Shown here: positions 1 through 7,347 of the stretch, in pieces
How positions within the stretch are numbered: position 1 is the stretch's first letter
Layout of the letters: each line of letters opens with the position of its first letter
Origin: Candidatus Scalindua sediminis
GTDB taxonomy: Bacteria; Planctomycetota; Brocadiia; Brocadiales; Scalinduaceae
Length of the DNA stretch: 64,000 nucleotides
Direction of reading: 5' to 3'
Assembly: GCA_008636105.1 (NCBI GenBank)
Contig: VSDH01000004.1
Coordinates: 16,122 to 80,121 of the forward strand
The notes under the pieces: generated by a model
What the model saw: only the letters and a program-made list of their open reading frames with translations
What the model was told of the DNA's origin: nothing
Databases searched by the model: none
Translations under genes and position numbers: made by a program

Positions 1-1
1 A

Positions 2-1639
2 ATATTATCAGAGTCAAATTTGGGCAAACTGGAAGAGAGTACAGAATCTCAAGGATTAAGGGTTTCCGAAGCCTTAATGATGGAAGATAAAGGGTTCATG
101 GATTTGGAATTCACAAAAACACTTATTCTCGAACAGTCTGTGGAAACTTATATTGTAAACAGTAACAATTGTGTTATTGCGGGATCTAATATCCCTAAAG
201 AAGCCATACTAAGAAAAATTGTGAACACAGTGAACACAGTGAACACAGTGAACACAGTGAACACAGTGAACACAGCGAACACAGAACCAGTAAGTAAGTT
301 CAACGACTCTGGAGAAGAAACTATAGGTATATATCAAAATCACTTGGGTAATCAAGTTTTTGGGATGTCAGTGTATATTGACGAGATGGATTGGCTGGTC
401 CTGGTAGAAGAGGATGCGGATAAGGCATTCGCTGGTATAAAATATCTTCGTGATTTTTTCATTTTAATGAAGGTTATTACTATTTGCTTATTTGCTATTC
501 TTGCCGTCCACGTCACAAAAGATTTTACTGTTCCCATTAAACGCCTTCTGGAAGGGACAAGAAAGTTATCAAAAGGGAATTCGGGTTACAGGATAGATGT
601 TCTGTCGAAAGATGAGATTGGCGAGCTTGCCAGCTCGTTCAATATGATGGTTGACTCGATTCAGGAGAGAACAGATGTCATAAATGAGACTAAGGAGTAT
701 TTAGAAAATATCTTGCAAAATACGTATGATGTGGTAATAACAACCGATGAGAGTGCAAATATTGTGGAGTTCAACACGAGTGCGGAACAGATACTGGGTT
801 ATACAAGGGAAGAAGTGATAGGAAGATCTGTGGAGATATTTTATTTAAATAGAAATGAAGTAGAGGAATTAATGAAGAGGATACAAAGTGAAGGGGTGGT
901 TAAAAATTACGAGACAAAGCTTAAGTCAAAGCAGGGTAAGATTATAGACATAATAATTACTATGTCCCAACTCAAAGATAAATCAGGTAACTTTATTGGT
1001 ATGGTTAGTGTGGGTAGGGATATTATTGAAAGAAAGAAATTTGAGTCGGAGATAAAAGGAAAGGATATTGAGCTGGAAAGATTATCAATAACCGATAATC
1101 TTACAGGTCTATACAATCGGAGATATCTTTACACAGAATTAGAGAGAGAGATGGACAGGGCAAGGAGGCAAAATTATCCACTCTCTATGATCTTGTTTGA
1201 TATAGATAAATTCAAAAGATTTAATGACACCTATGGGCATCAGGAAGGAGATGAGGTATTGAAAAGAGTGGGTACACTTGTGCCAGAGTACATAAGACAC
1301 AATGTTGATTCAGGGTATAGATATGGTGGAGAAGAATTCGTAGTTATTATGCCTCAGGCAGATAAGGAAAAGGCATTAGATATTGCAGAAAGAATAAGAG
1401 TGGCATTTGAGGATTGTAAATTCTACTTGAATGCGACATCTGGTAAATCAAAAAAAAAGAGTCTAACAGTGAGTATTGGTATAGAAGAGTTAAAGACAGG
1501 ATATGATACAAAGCAATTTATAGCAAATACGGATGCGGCAATGTATCAGTCAAAAAGGCTTGGCGGAAATGCTATTTCTACAGCAGGTAGTGGTTTTAGA
1601 CTCCAGAGTAGAGAACTTGGTTCGGTTAACTCACCTTGA
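2..1639 (+). CDS. Membrane sensor diguanylate cyclase (Cache-like/HAMP/PAS/GGDEF), 5'-truncated by window edge
   Basis: The frame is open to the first base, so the true start lies upstream; a TTG at 20 is the first start-like codon. Numbered from it (539 aa): an extracytoplasmic Cache-like segment (to about 140), one membrane helix (about 146-166), HAMP (168-220), PAS (225-345) and a C-terminal GGDEF domain with an intact GGEEF motif near residue 435. It should make cyclic di-GMP from two GTP in response to an outside signal. The usual RxxD inhibitory site before GGEEF reads HNVD here, so product inhibition may be weak or absent. Residues 68-88 are a run of VNT tripeptides encoded by a 9-nt tandem repeat inside the sensor part. 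A response regulator follows 39 nt downstream. Function of the domains is well supported; the signal is unknown. Confidence 0.93.
   Translation: MLSESNLGKLEESTESQGLRVSEALMMEDKGFMDLEFTKTLILEQSVETYIVNSNNCVIAGSNIPKEAILRKIVNTVNTVNTVNTVNTVNTANTEPVSKFNDSGEETIGIYQNHLGNQVFGMSVYIDEMDWLVLVEEDADKAFAGIKYLRDFFILMKVITICLFAILAVHVTKDFTVPIKRLLEGTRKLSKGNSGYRIDVLSKDEIGELASSFNMMVDSIQERTDVINETKEYLENILQNTYDVVITTDESANIVEFNTSAEQILGYTREEVIGRSVEIFYLNRNEVEELMKRIQSEGVVKNYETKLKSKQGKIIDIIITMSQLKDKSGNFIGMVSVGRDIIERKKFESEIKGKDIELERLSITDNLTGLYNRRYLYTELEREMDRARRQNYPLSMILFDIDKFKRFNDTYGHQEGDEVLKRVGTLVPEYIRHNVDSGYRYGGEEFVVIMPQADKEKALDIAERIRVAFEDCKFYLNATSGKSKKKSLTVSIGIEELKTGYDTKQFIANTDAAMYQSKRLGGNAISTAGSGFRLQSRELGSVNSP
221..283 (+). 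repeat. In-frame 9-nt tandem repeat (gtgaacaca x6 plus one variant)
   Basis: Six perfect copies of gtgaacaca (221-274) are followed by gcgaacaca (275-283). They encode VNT x6 then ANT within the sensor domain of the diguanylate cyclase. Because the unit is 9 nt, copy-number changes keep the reading frame and would only lengthen or shorten this loop. Confidence 0.97.
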
Positions 1640-1678
1640 AAGATGAGCAAAATAATGTAGAATTGGAGGAAGACGTTC

Positions 1679-2089
1679 TTGGGAAGTAAAAAGATTTTGC
1701 TTATAGAGGACGATCCAGACCATGCAGAGTTGATTATTGATGTACTTAGGACGGAGAACGTTAAAAAGGAAATCATCTTGTTGAAAGATGGACTGGAAGC
1801 CTTAGATTACCTTCAGAAGATAGACATTGATGGAAATGGTGAAATACGGTCTCAAATTGACATGGTTATATTAGACCTCAATTTACCTAAAGTTAAAGGT
1901 ATGGATGTACTTAAATTTCTAAAAAATGACTCGAGATATAGTTCTATCCCTGTAGTTATTTTGTCAACAAGTGCTGATCACGACACTATCGAAACAGCGT
2001 ATAAGAATGGAGTTAATAGTTATATTACGAAACCTATTTCATATGAAGGTTTTGTCGAAAAGATAAGAACTTTGAGTATATACTGCTAA
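1679..2089 (+). CDS. Single-domain response regulator (CheY/Rcp1-like)
   Basis: A 136-aa receiver domain with nothing attached. The acidic pair is D11/D12, the phospho-acceptor is D66 in VILDLNLP, the switch Ser/Thr region is ILSTS and the conserved lysine is in ITKP near the C-terminus. The loop DIDGNGEIRSQ before the phospho-Asp is typical of Rcp1-type regulators that pair with histidine kinases or phytochromes. The start is TTG, supported by a GGAGGA Shine-Dalgarno at 1665-1670. It lies 39 nt after the diguanylate cyclase and is probably cotranscribed. No output domain is present, so it likely acts by protein contact or in a phosphorelay; the partner kinase is not in the window. Confidence 0.92.
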   Translation: MGSKKILLIEDDPDHAELIIDVLRTENVKKEIILLKDGLEALDYLQKIDIDGNGEIRSQIDMVILDLNLPKVKGMDVLKFLKNDSRYSSIPVVILSTSADHDTIETAYKNGVNSYITKPISYEGFVEKIRTLSIYC

Positions 2090-2173
2090 AGAAGGAAAGG
2101 ATCACTACCGTGATATGATGACTCTTTAAAAAAGATAGTTGTATAGTAAGCGAATTAAACAAATCCTTTTAGT

Positions 2174-2192
2174 CCCCCTTTAGAAAAGGGGG
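2174..2192. terminator. Short GC hairpin between convergent genes
   Basis: CCCCCTTT and AAAGGGGG pair as an 8-bp stem with a 3-nt loop, between the 3' ends of the response regulator and the convergent minus-strand gene at 2208. It could end transcription from either side, but there is no long T tract. The same pattern (a C-rich arm then a G-rich arm) is also common in dispersed bacterial repeats. Confidence 0.45.
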
Positions 2193-2207
2193 AAATAGTG
2201 GGATTTG

Positions 2208-2426
2208 TCAATTTCCTTTTTTCTTTTCTCTTAGACAATATAGAACGAAGCCTCCTGCCACAATTGATACTAAGATTAGGCCAATTGTTATTAAGGCTAT
2301 TTTTTTTGCAAAATAAGGGTCTTCAGTGTTATGCACTAGAATCACACTATAAGATGCAAGGAAGCTTATAATGCCAATAGTCAAGACTATTGTAATGATC
2401 CTGATAATTTTTTGATTTAAATTCAT
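2208..2426 (-). CDS. Small two-helix membrane protein, unknown function
   Basis: 72 aa with two hydrophobic helices (about residues 9-30 and 42-63), a short loop between them and a basic tail ending CLREKKKGN. I do not recognise a family. It is the last gene of a four-gene minus-strand set (cyclase, 61-aa protein, YfiM-like lipoprotein, this gene) with gaps of 6-21 nt, so it is probably cotranscribed with the lipoprotein 6 nt upstream. Confidence 0.6.
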   Translation of the reverse strand: MNLNQKIIRIITIVLTIGIISFLASYSVILVHNTEDPYFAKKIALITIGLILVSIVAGGFVLYCLREKKKGN

Positions 2427-2432
2427 AGGGTA

Positions 2433-2804
2433 TTAGTCTAAAACATTCGATACTGACACTCCAACACCGCTACCAAGAAGGTCCCAGATTAAGTCCTTAT
2501 AACTCCAGCCATTATGTTTAATTTCATCATTAATTTCTTTAGCTATACCGCATGTACTTGAGACGGAGAAACCTATTATGCTTGCATCATCTTTATTAGC
2601 CTCTCCTCCTCTTGCTATTGAATATGTTAGGGCTCCAATCAGAAAGGAAATTGAAAAGTGTTTTACTTTATCTTTTGCAAACCATTCATCTTTTTTGGTT
2701 GTAGAGAGAGGTAAGCTTTTTTGGTGTGTTGCACAACCTGTAAGGTAGATTAATAATAATGTTATTAGAAAAAGTTTACGTTTATGTATTGTTGTCAAAA
2801 TCAT
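2433..2804 (-). CDS. YfiM-like lipoprotein (DUF2279-type)
   Basis: 123 aa. The N-terminus is a lipoprotein signal with lipobox LTGC (Cys about residue 24). The mature part has the signature I associate with the YfiM/DUF2279 family: a DKVKHF motif, a hydrophobic stretch, then an acidic segment (AKEINDE) and YKDLIWDLLG before a glycine-rich hydrophobic C-terminus. The family has no firmly assigned biochemical role; it is expected in the outer membrane or periplasm. Start codon and operon position are good: 14 nt after the preceding gene, 6 nt before the next. Confidence 0.75.
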   Translation of the reverse strand: MILTTIHKRKLFLITLLLIYLTGCATHQKSLPLSTTKKDEWFAKDKVKHFSISFLIGALTYSIARGGEANKDDASIIGFSVSSTCGIAKEINDEIKHNGWSYKDLIWDLLGSGVGVSVSNVLD

Positions 2805-2818
2805 GTAAAGCTATTTGG

Positions 2819-3004
2819 TTAAACATTTTTTCCTTCCCTGAAATCATCATCTTTTAAGACTACATTAATTCTAGATAATAACTCACGGCAAAATTCCTTT
2901 TCCAATTCACTTTTACTCAAAATAGTGGCAAGTGTGATAGTTTCTTCTTTATCCAGTCCAATTGTTACTTCTGGCAAAACTCTTCTTCTATCAACTACTC
3001 TCAT
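2819..3004 (-). CDS. Small hypothetical protein (61 aa)
   Basis: A short acidic/basic protein with no membrane segment and no family I recognise. The start is supported by a GGAG ribosome-binding site 8 nt before the ATG. It sits 14 nt before the YfiM-like gene and 21 nt after the cyclase gene in the same minus-strand set, which supports it being a real cotranscribed gene. Confidence 0.55.
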   Translation of the reverse strand: MRVVDRRRVLPEVTIGLDKEETITLATILSKSELEKEFCRELLSRINVVLKDDDFREGKNV

Positions 3005-3025
3005 AATATTACTCCTTGTTGGTGA

Positions 3026-3844
3026 TTATTGAGGCGGTAAGATTGCCCATATTCTTGTTTGTCCACCTGAGCCTCCTTCAATCTTTATTGGTGCAATTAC
3101 GAGTGTTGCTCCATTAGGAGGAAGCTTGTCAAGATTCGCCACATTTTCCAGTATATATTTACCTTCACCATTTATAATGTGGTGGACAATAAAGTCTGAT
3201 GATATTCCATAGTCAGCGCTCAAGGTATCTATCCCGATTCCTTTGATGTTTCTCTTTTCTATCAAAAATATTGCTGCATCTTCGGAATAACCTGGAAAAT
3301 GTAGTTTGTTGTTTTCATCAGCATTTTTGTATTTGTCGTAATCATTCCACTTTGTCCACCAGCCAGTATTGAGGAGAACAATGGATCCGTTTTGAATTAG
3401 GCCGTTTGATTTCTCCCACAAAATGATATCTTCAGCGGTAAGTTGATAATCCGCATTGCCTGCTACCTTTGTAGAAATATCTATTACGGCTGCAGGTCCT
3501 ATAAGGGCTTCTAGCTTAAGTTTATCTACGGAGATCTGGTTATTTTCAAAGTGATTTGGCGCATCAATATGTGTACCTAAGTGTTCAGGAGCGGAGTATA
3601 TGCCGGAAAAAACACCGTCATTCTCGAGAGTTGCTACTGTTTCATATTTGAAAGGCGAGTATGAAGCCCCTGGCCAATAGGCATTACCTGAGTTCAAAGG
3701 ATAGGTCAGGTCTATTATTGTACACTTACCATTCATTACATCATCAAGACTGGTGGAAGAAACTGCATTATAACCATGACAGAAAGTGAATAGTATCGAT
3801 ATTAGTGTTAGTGATATTTTTTTTAACATTTCATGTTTGAACAA
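3026..3844 (-). CDS. Exported cyclase-family hydrolase (kynurenine formamidase-like)
   Basis: 272 aa from a TTG start (GGAAAG ribosome-binding site 7 nt upstream) or 267 aa from an ATG five codons later. A hydrophobic N-terminus (about residues 9-24) predicts export. The metal-binding signature HLGTHIDAPNHF at 88-99 is the HxGTHxDxPxH motif of the cyclase family (KynB, isatin hydrolase and relatives), which hydrolyse amide or lactam bonds with Mn or Zn. The substrate cannot be read from sequence. No kynurenine-pathway gene lies nearby, so formamidase activity is only one possibility. First gene of the minus-strand set ending at 2208. Confidence 0.83.
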   Translation of the reverse strand: MFKHEMLKKISLTLISILFTFCHGYNAVSSTSLDDVMNGKCTIIDLTYPLNSGNAYWPGASYSPFKYETVATLENDGVFSGIYSAPEHLGTHIDAPNHFENNQISVDKLKLEALIGPAAVIDISTKVAGNADYQLTAEDIILWEKSNGLIQNGSIVLLNTGWWTKWNDYDKYKNADENNKLHFPGYSEDAAIFLIEKRNIKGIGIDTLSADYGISSDFIVHHIINGEGKYILENVANLDKLPPNGATLVIAPIKIEGGSGGQTRIWAILPPQ

Positions 3845-3979
3845 TCATTATCTTTCCAGATATCTATGTCTATTAAGGTTATATTTTAAAGATACATATT
3901 TCAATCAAAATTTTCATAATTTTCATTGGGTTTCCCAGAGATTTGTTTGTAAGTACTAGCAACTTATGTATTTTATATA

Positions 3980-5002
3980 TTGACCGCTCTTTCTATTGCT
4001 GCTAAAATCAAAATCATGCGTATACAACCTAAGACTTATAGTAAGGATAGGAAACCCGCCCGAACGACTTTGCCCACCCGTGCCGGTACGGACGGGTCGG
4101 GCTGGTACGTTTTGGAAGGTATTATTATTTCACATCCCGGATTTAAAGTCTTCTTGTTTATTCTCTTCCTGATTGTATCTGGTTGTAAAACCTTAGAGAA
4201 ACCCAGCGAATTTGTTGAGTCACTAAGAAATCCTACCTCGTTTCCAGAAATGTATTTCCCAACTGCAAAAAATATTGACGAAATCGTGAAAGAGAACGAG
4301 TTGGCTAAAGATGAAAATATTAAAGTTATTCCAATAGGTGAAAACAAAAGCACAAGTGTGTATCTTATACAGGTTCGTGAAAACGCAGAAATGGATGCGC
4401 ATTTTCATAAGTCACATGACGAGATAGTTTACATTAAAAGCGGAAGTGGTGTGTTGGAGCTTAATGGTACACGCTATGGTATAAAAGATGGCATGCTGCT
4501 GGTTATACCAAGGAGGACTGTGCATAAGTTTGTTAACACAGGAAACGAAATGAACATTGCCATTTCTTTTTTCTCACCACCATTTGATGGCGAAGATATA
4601 GAACTAATAAAGGTAACCCGTAGAATTAAAAAGAAGAAAAAGACTATATATGACAAGGCTATGAAGGAGCAAAAGAAGGGGAAGGAAGATGAGGACGGTG
4701 AGAAGAAAAAGTGGCTTAGTTTCTGGAAAGGTGATGAAGAGAAAGCTGAGTTGGGCAAGGGAAGAGAAGTAAAGACGAGTGACGCAATTGAAGAACAAAA
4801 GATTTTAGTTTTGACTGATGAAGGAAAACAAAGGATTAAAGAAGTGCAACAGAAAATAAGCGAAGAAGAAAGGAGATTGATTGAAAAGGTGATTCTCAAC
4901 GAAAAACTAAAGGTGTTACAGAAATTAAAAGATGACGGATTGATTGATCAGGAAGAATTTGATGCTAAAAGATCTGAAATAATTGGTGAGAGTAAATTAT
5001 AA
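3980..5002 (+). CDS. Cupin-domain lipoprotein with C-terminal SHOCT-like motif; N-terminus altered by a repeat
   Basis: 340 aa as an open frame. A hydrophobic stretch ends in lipobox IVSGC (Cys about residue 69), unusually far in for a lipoprotein signal. The residues before it include a stretch encoded by a GC-rich palindromic repeat (4049-4108), so the annotated start is doubtful; a TTG at 4112 just after the repeat is an alternative. The cupin barrel (about 120-190) carries HFHKSHDE, a GSGVLELNG turn and HKF, the usual histidine/glutamate metal set. A long lysine/glutamate-rich linker follows, ending in a short C-terminal motif (KLKDDGLIDQEEFDAK) like SHOCT domains. The ligand is unknown. 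surE follows 10 nt downstream. Confidence 0.75.
   Translation: MTALSIAAKIKIMRIQPKTYSKDRKPARTTLPTRAGTDGSGWYVLEGIIISHPGFKVFLFILFLIVSGCKTLEKPSEFVESLRNPTSFPEMYFPTAKNIDEIVKENELAKDENIKVIPIGENKSTSVYLIQVRENAEMDAHFHKSHDEIVYIKSGSGVLELNGTRYGIKDGMLLVIPRRTVHKFVNTGNEMNIAISFFSPPFDGEDIELIKVTRRIKKKKKTIYDKAMKEQKKGKEDEDGEKKKWLSFWKGDEEKAELGKGREVKTSDAIEEQKILVLTDEGKQRIKEVQQKISEEERRLIEKVILNEKLKVLQKLKDDGLIDQEEFDAKRSEIIGESKL
4049..4108 (+). repeat. GC-rich palindromic repeat inside the leader of the cupin gene
   Basis: This stretch is far richer in G+C than its surroundings. It is homologous, in the same strand sense, to the insert in the purine nucleoside phosphorylase gene (6531-6611, opposite strand): both read CCGAACGAC, then CTTTGCCC, then GTGCCGGTACGGACGGGTCG, then CTGGT. 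Here it is translated as KPARTTLPTRAGTDGSGW, a different frame from that used in the phosphorylase. Confidence 0.85.
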
Positions 5003-5012
5003 GGGAGACTAT

Positions 5013-5774
5013 ATGAAAATACTTTTAACGAATGATGATGGGATATATTCACCAGGTATCTTGGCACTAAAACAAGTGATGAAATCCTTTGGTTCTGTTA
5101 CGGTTGTTGCACCGGATGTTCAGAAAAGTGGTGTTGGACATGCAATAACCTTCAGTCACCCTTTACGAGTAAGAGAAGTATATTTGGACAGTGAATTTAT
5201 TGGTTATGGAATTGATGGTTCACCAGCAGATTGTGTTAAACTTGGCGTGCGGGAAATAATGAAGGAAAAACCTGAATTATTAATAGCTGGTATAAATATA
5301 GGGGCTAATGTTGGAATTAATGTGTTATATTCAGGAACGGTTGCTGCAGCTATTGAAGGGGCTATTTTAGGTATTCCATCTGTAGCATTTTCGCTGGAGG
5401 TATCAGAATCGCCATCTGATATCCAGGGGGCGGCTGCTATAGCAAAGGATATGGTAGGCCGTATAGTCAAGAAAAAATTACCAAAGGGAACTTTGCTCAA
5501 TATAAACATACCGCTTATATCGAAAGATAAGATAAAGGGTGTAAAGATTGCTAAACAATATTCTGGAGATTTTGATGAATGCTTTGATAAGCGTACAGAT
5601 CCACGTGGAGGGGTTTACTATTGGTTGGCAGGAACTGGTTGGCCGGAAGAAGGAGTTGTGGGTACCGATATGCATGCGCTTAAGGAAGGTTATATCTCGA
5701 TTACTCCACTTAGATATGACTTAACGGATAAGGACTATCTGAGAGAAATAGAAACCTGGGAATGGGATAAATGA
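5013..5774 (+). CDS. surE: 5'/3'-nucleotidase SurE
   Basis: 253 aa from ATG 5013, chosen over an upstream in-frame start because AAGGGAG sits just before it and the family begins MKILLTNDDG. The metal-binding DD pair is at residues 8-9; GSPADCVKLG and GTVAAAIEG are the other family landmarks. SurE removes the 5'- or 3'-phosphate from nucleoside monophosphates (and short polyphosphate) with a divalent metal. It sits beside cdd and a purine nucleoside phosphorylase (convergent), a nucleotide-salvage neighbourhood. Length matches the family. Confidence 0.95.
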   Translation: MKILLTNDDGIYSPGILALKQVMKSFGSVTVVAPDVQKSGVGHAITFSHPLRVREVYLDSEFIGYGIDGSPADCVKLGVREIMKEKPELLIAGINIGANVGINVLYSGTVAAAIEGAILGIPSVAFSLEVSESPSDIQGAAAIAKDMVGRIVKKKLPKGTLLNINIPLISKDKIKGVKIAKQYSGDFDECFDKRTDPRGGVYYWLAGTGWPEEGVVGTDMHALKEGYISITPLRYDLTDKDYLREIETWEWDK

Positions 5775-5818
5775 TATAAATGCAAAATGAAGACGAAGGA
5801 GGGTGGTCTAAGATAGTC

Positions 5819-6211
5819 TTAACTCAAGGAACCTTTTCCAAAGGGATGAGCAAGTAATTCCTTTATCTTGAATTCCTTCTTTTTCCCCTTAAGATTGGCA
5901 ACGATAATCGTCATGGTTTTTGAAAATTCCCAGATAACCTGTCTACATGCTCCACATGGAGTGGTTAACTTATTTGAATCCGTAACGACTGCTATAGTAT
6001 CTAAATCTTTTTCACCGGCAGAAATTGCCTTAAAGATAACTTCCCGTTCCGCACAAATGGACAAACCGTAAGAACTGTTTTCGATGTTACAACCGGTGAA
6101 TATCCTTCCATTCTTTGTCTTTAATGCAGCACCAACTTTAAACTTGGAATAAGGGCTGTAAGAGTGTTCTCTGGCACTTTTTGCCTTTTTTATTAGTTCG
6201 TTAATATTCAT
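5819..6211 (-). CDS. cdd: Cytidine deaminase
   Basis: 130 aa, the length of the small tetrameric (one-domain) cytidine deaminases. Zinc ligands and catalytic glutamate are in CAERE and PCGACRQ. It converts cytidine and deoxycytidine to uridine forms. It starts 7 nt after the purine nucleoside phosphorylase gene on the same strand, so the two form a salvage operon, convergent with surE. Confidence 0.95.
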   Translation of the reverse strand: MNINELIKKAKSAREHSYSPYSKFKVGAALKTKNGRIFTGCNIENSSYGLSICAEREVIFKAISAGEKDLDTIAVVTDSNKLTTPCGACRQVIWEFSKTMTIIVANLKGKKKEFKIKELLAHPFGKGSLS

Positions 6212-6218
6212 TCTGCTC

Positions 6219-7145
6219 TTATCTTATTCCTGGATGAGAAGAGAACGCATGTATTATTTCTTTTAATATAGTAGAGTTTTTCTTTTCATTCGTTTTCATT
6301 AACGTTAACACCTTGTCATGACTGATTTTTTCTTCCTTAATACCAGCTGCCATGTTAGTTATACATGATATCCCACAAACCTGTACGCCCATTTGTCTGG
6401 CAACGATAACTTCGGGAATTGTGGACATTCCTACGGCATCTGCTCCAAGCAGTCTCAACATTTTGACCTCGGATGGAGTTTCGTATGATGGCCCATTCAC
6501 ACCAGCGTATATCCCCTTCTTAACAATTACCCGCCCGGCCACCAGCCCCCGACCCGTCCGTACCGGCACGGGGCGGGCAAAGTCATTCTGGCGGGGGTCG
6601 TTCGGACGGGTATTTAAATGCCTTAAACTATTATCTGCTATACTGATTAATTCCCTGTTGTAAGGTTCAGACATATCAACAAACCTTGGTCCGATCCTTG
6701 AGTCATAACTTCCCTTAAGTGGATTTTCTACCATAAAGTTGATGTGGTCGCAAATTAACATATAATCACCCTGTGAAAATTCGGGGTTAATGCCACCAGC
6801 TGCATTTGTAACTATTAATATAGAGATTCCAAGACTGCATATTGTTCTTATCGGATGAACCACTTCTTCCATTGAAAATCCCTCATACGCATGCAATCTG
6901 CCTTTCAAGCAAATTATATTTGAATCATCATACTTACCAATGATTAATTTGCCTTCGTGTCCTTCGATGGATGGGGAAGAGAAATGAGGGATGTCTTTGT
7001 AATTAAAAGTAAGTGGTGAATCTAGTATTTCTGTAGAACATTTCCACCCGGTTCCCAGAATAATACCTATCTTGGGTGTTATATCGGTACTTTTTTTTAT
7101 ATAGTTTAAAGATTCATTTATACGATCATACAATGTTTTAGACAT
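6219..7145 (-). CDS. Purine nucleoside phosphorylase (trimeric type) with a translated repeat insert
   Basis: 308 aa of the trimeric PNP family (PunA/human-PNP type). Landmarks: GIILGTGW phosphate loop, GRLHAYEGF, the TNAAGGIN segment, GPSYETPSE and MSTIPEVI. It splits purine nucleosides with phosphate to free base and ribose-1-phosphate. Most of these enzymes are near 270-285 aa. The excess is about 27 residues (179-205: from TRPND to VAGR) lying between RELISIADNSLRHLN and VIVKKGIYAGVNGP, where family members run straight through. That segment is encoded by a palindromic repeat (6531-6611) in frame. Whether the enzyme stays active is unknown, but the frame is intact throughout and cdd follows. 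Confidence 0.92.
   Translation of the reverse strand: MSKTLYDRINESLNYIKKSTDITPKIGIILGTGWKCSTEILDSPLTFNYKDIPHFSSPSIEGHEGKLIIGKYDDSNIICLKGRLHAYEGFSMEEVVHPIRTICSLGISILIVTNAAGGINPEFSQGDYMLICDHINFMVENPLKGSYDSRIGPRFVDMSEPYNRELISIADNSLRHLNTRPNDPRQNDFARPVPVRTGRGLVAGRVIVKKGIYAGVNGPSYETPSEVKMLRLLGADAVGMSTIPEVIVARQMGVQVCGISCITNMAAGIKEEKISHDKVLTLMKTNEKKNSTILKEIIHAFSSHPGIR
6531..6611 (-). repeat. In-frame palindromic repeat inserted in the PNP gene
   Basis: About 81 nt of GC-rich sequence interrupts an otherwise AT-rich gene. On the coding strand it shares the blocks CCGAACGAC, CTTTGCCC and GTGCCGGTACGGACGGGTCG with the repeat at 4049-4108. It also holds (plus strand 6582-6595) the 14-mer GTCATTCTGGCGGG, found again at 37981-37994 inside an intergenic hairpin. 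Its length is a multiple of three, so the PNP frame is kept. Confidence 0.9.
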
Positions 7146-7246
7146 CGTTTGGAGAAATTAAATTTTGTGCTAGGAAGATTACTAGAAGTAGAATGGAAAG
7201 TCAATTAAAATACAATGAACAAAGGGGGACTGTGTTCTTATTCTTG

Positions 7247-7274
7247 TTGACATTTTTCCTTAATATCCTATAAT
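7247..7274 (+). promoter_or_regulatory. Sigma-70-type promoter for purA operon
   Basis: TTGACA at 7247-7252 and TATAAT at 7269-7274 are both perfect consensus boxes with a 16-nt spacer. The position is 73 nt before the purA start, in the divergent gap between the PNP gene and purA. It should drive purA and probably uppS and cdsA. Confidence 0.8.
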
Positions 7275-7347
7275 TGCAAGTATATATTTTTCAACAGCTT
7301 CTGTGAAATGAATGACACTGTTGTCTTGATTAAGGAGTAAGTATTTT

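Noticed and set aside
221-283. Direct repeats suggesting a CRISPR array
   Set aside because: Units are 9 nt, contiguous without spacers and in frame with a coding gene.
4474-4899. Long minus-strand open frame opposite the cupin gene
   Set aside because: Serine/phenylalanine-rich shadow of a lysine/glutamate-rich coding strand; the plus-strand gene is clear.
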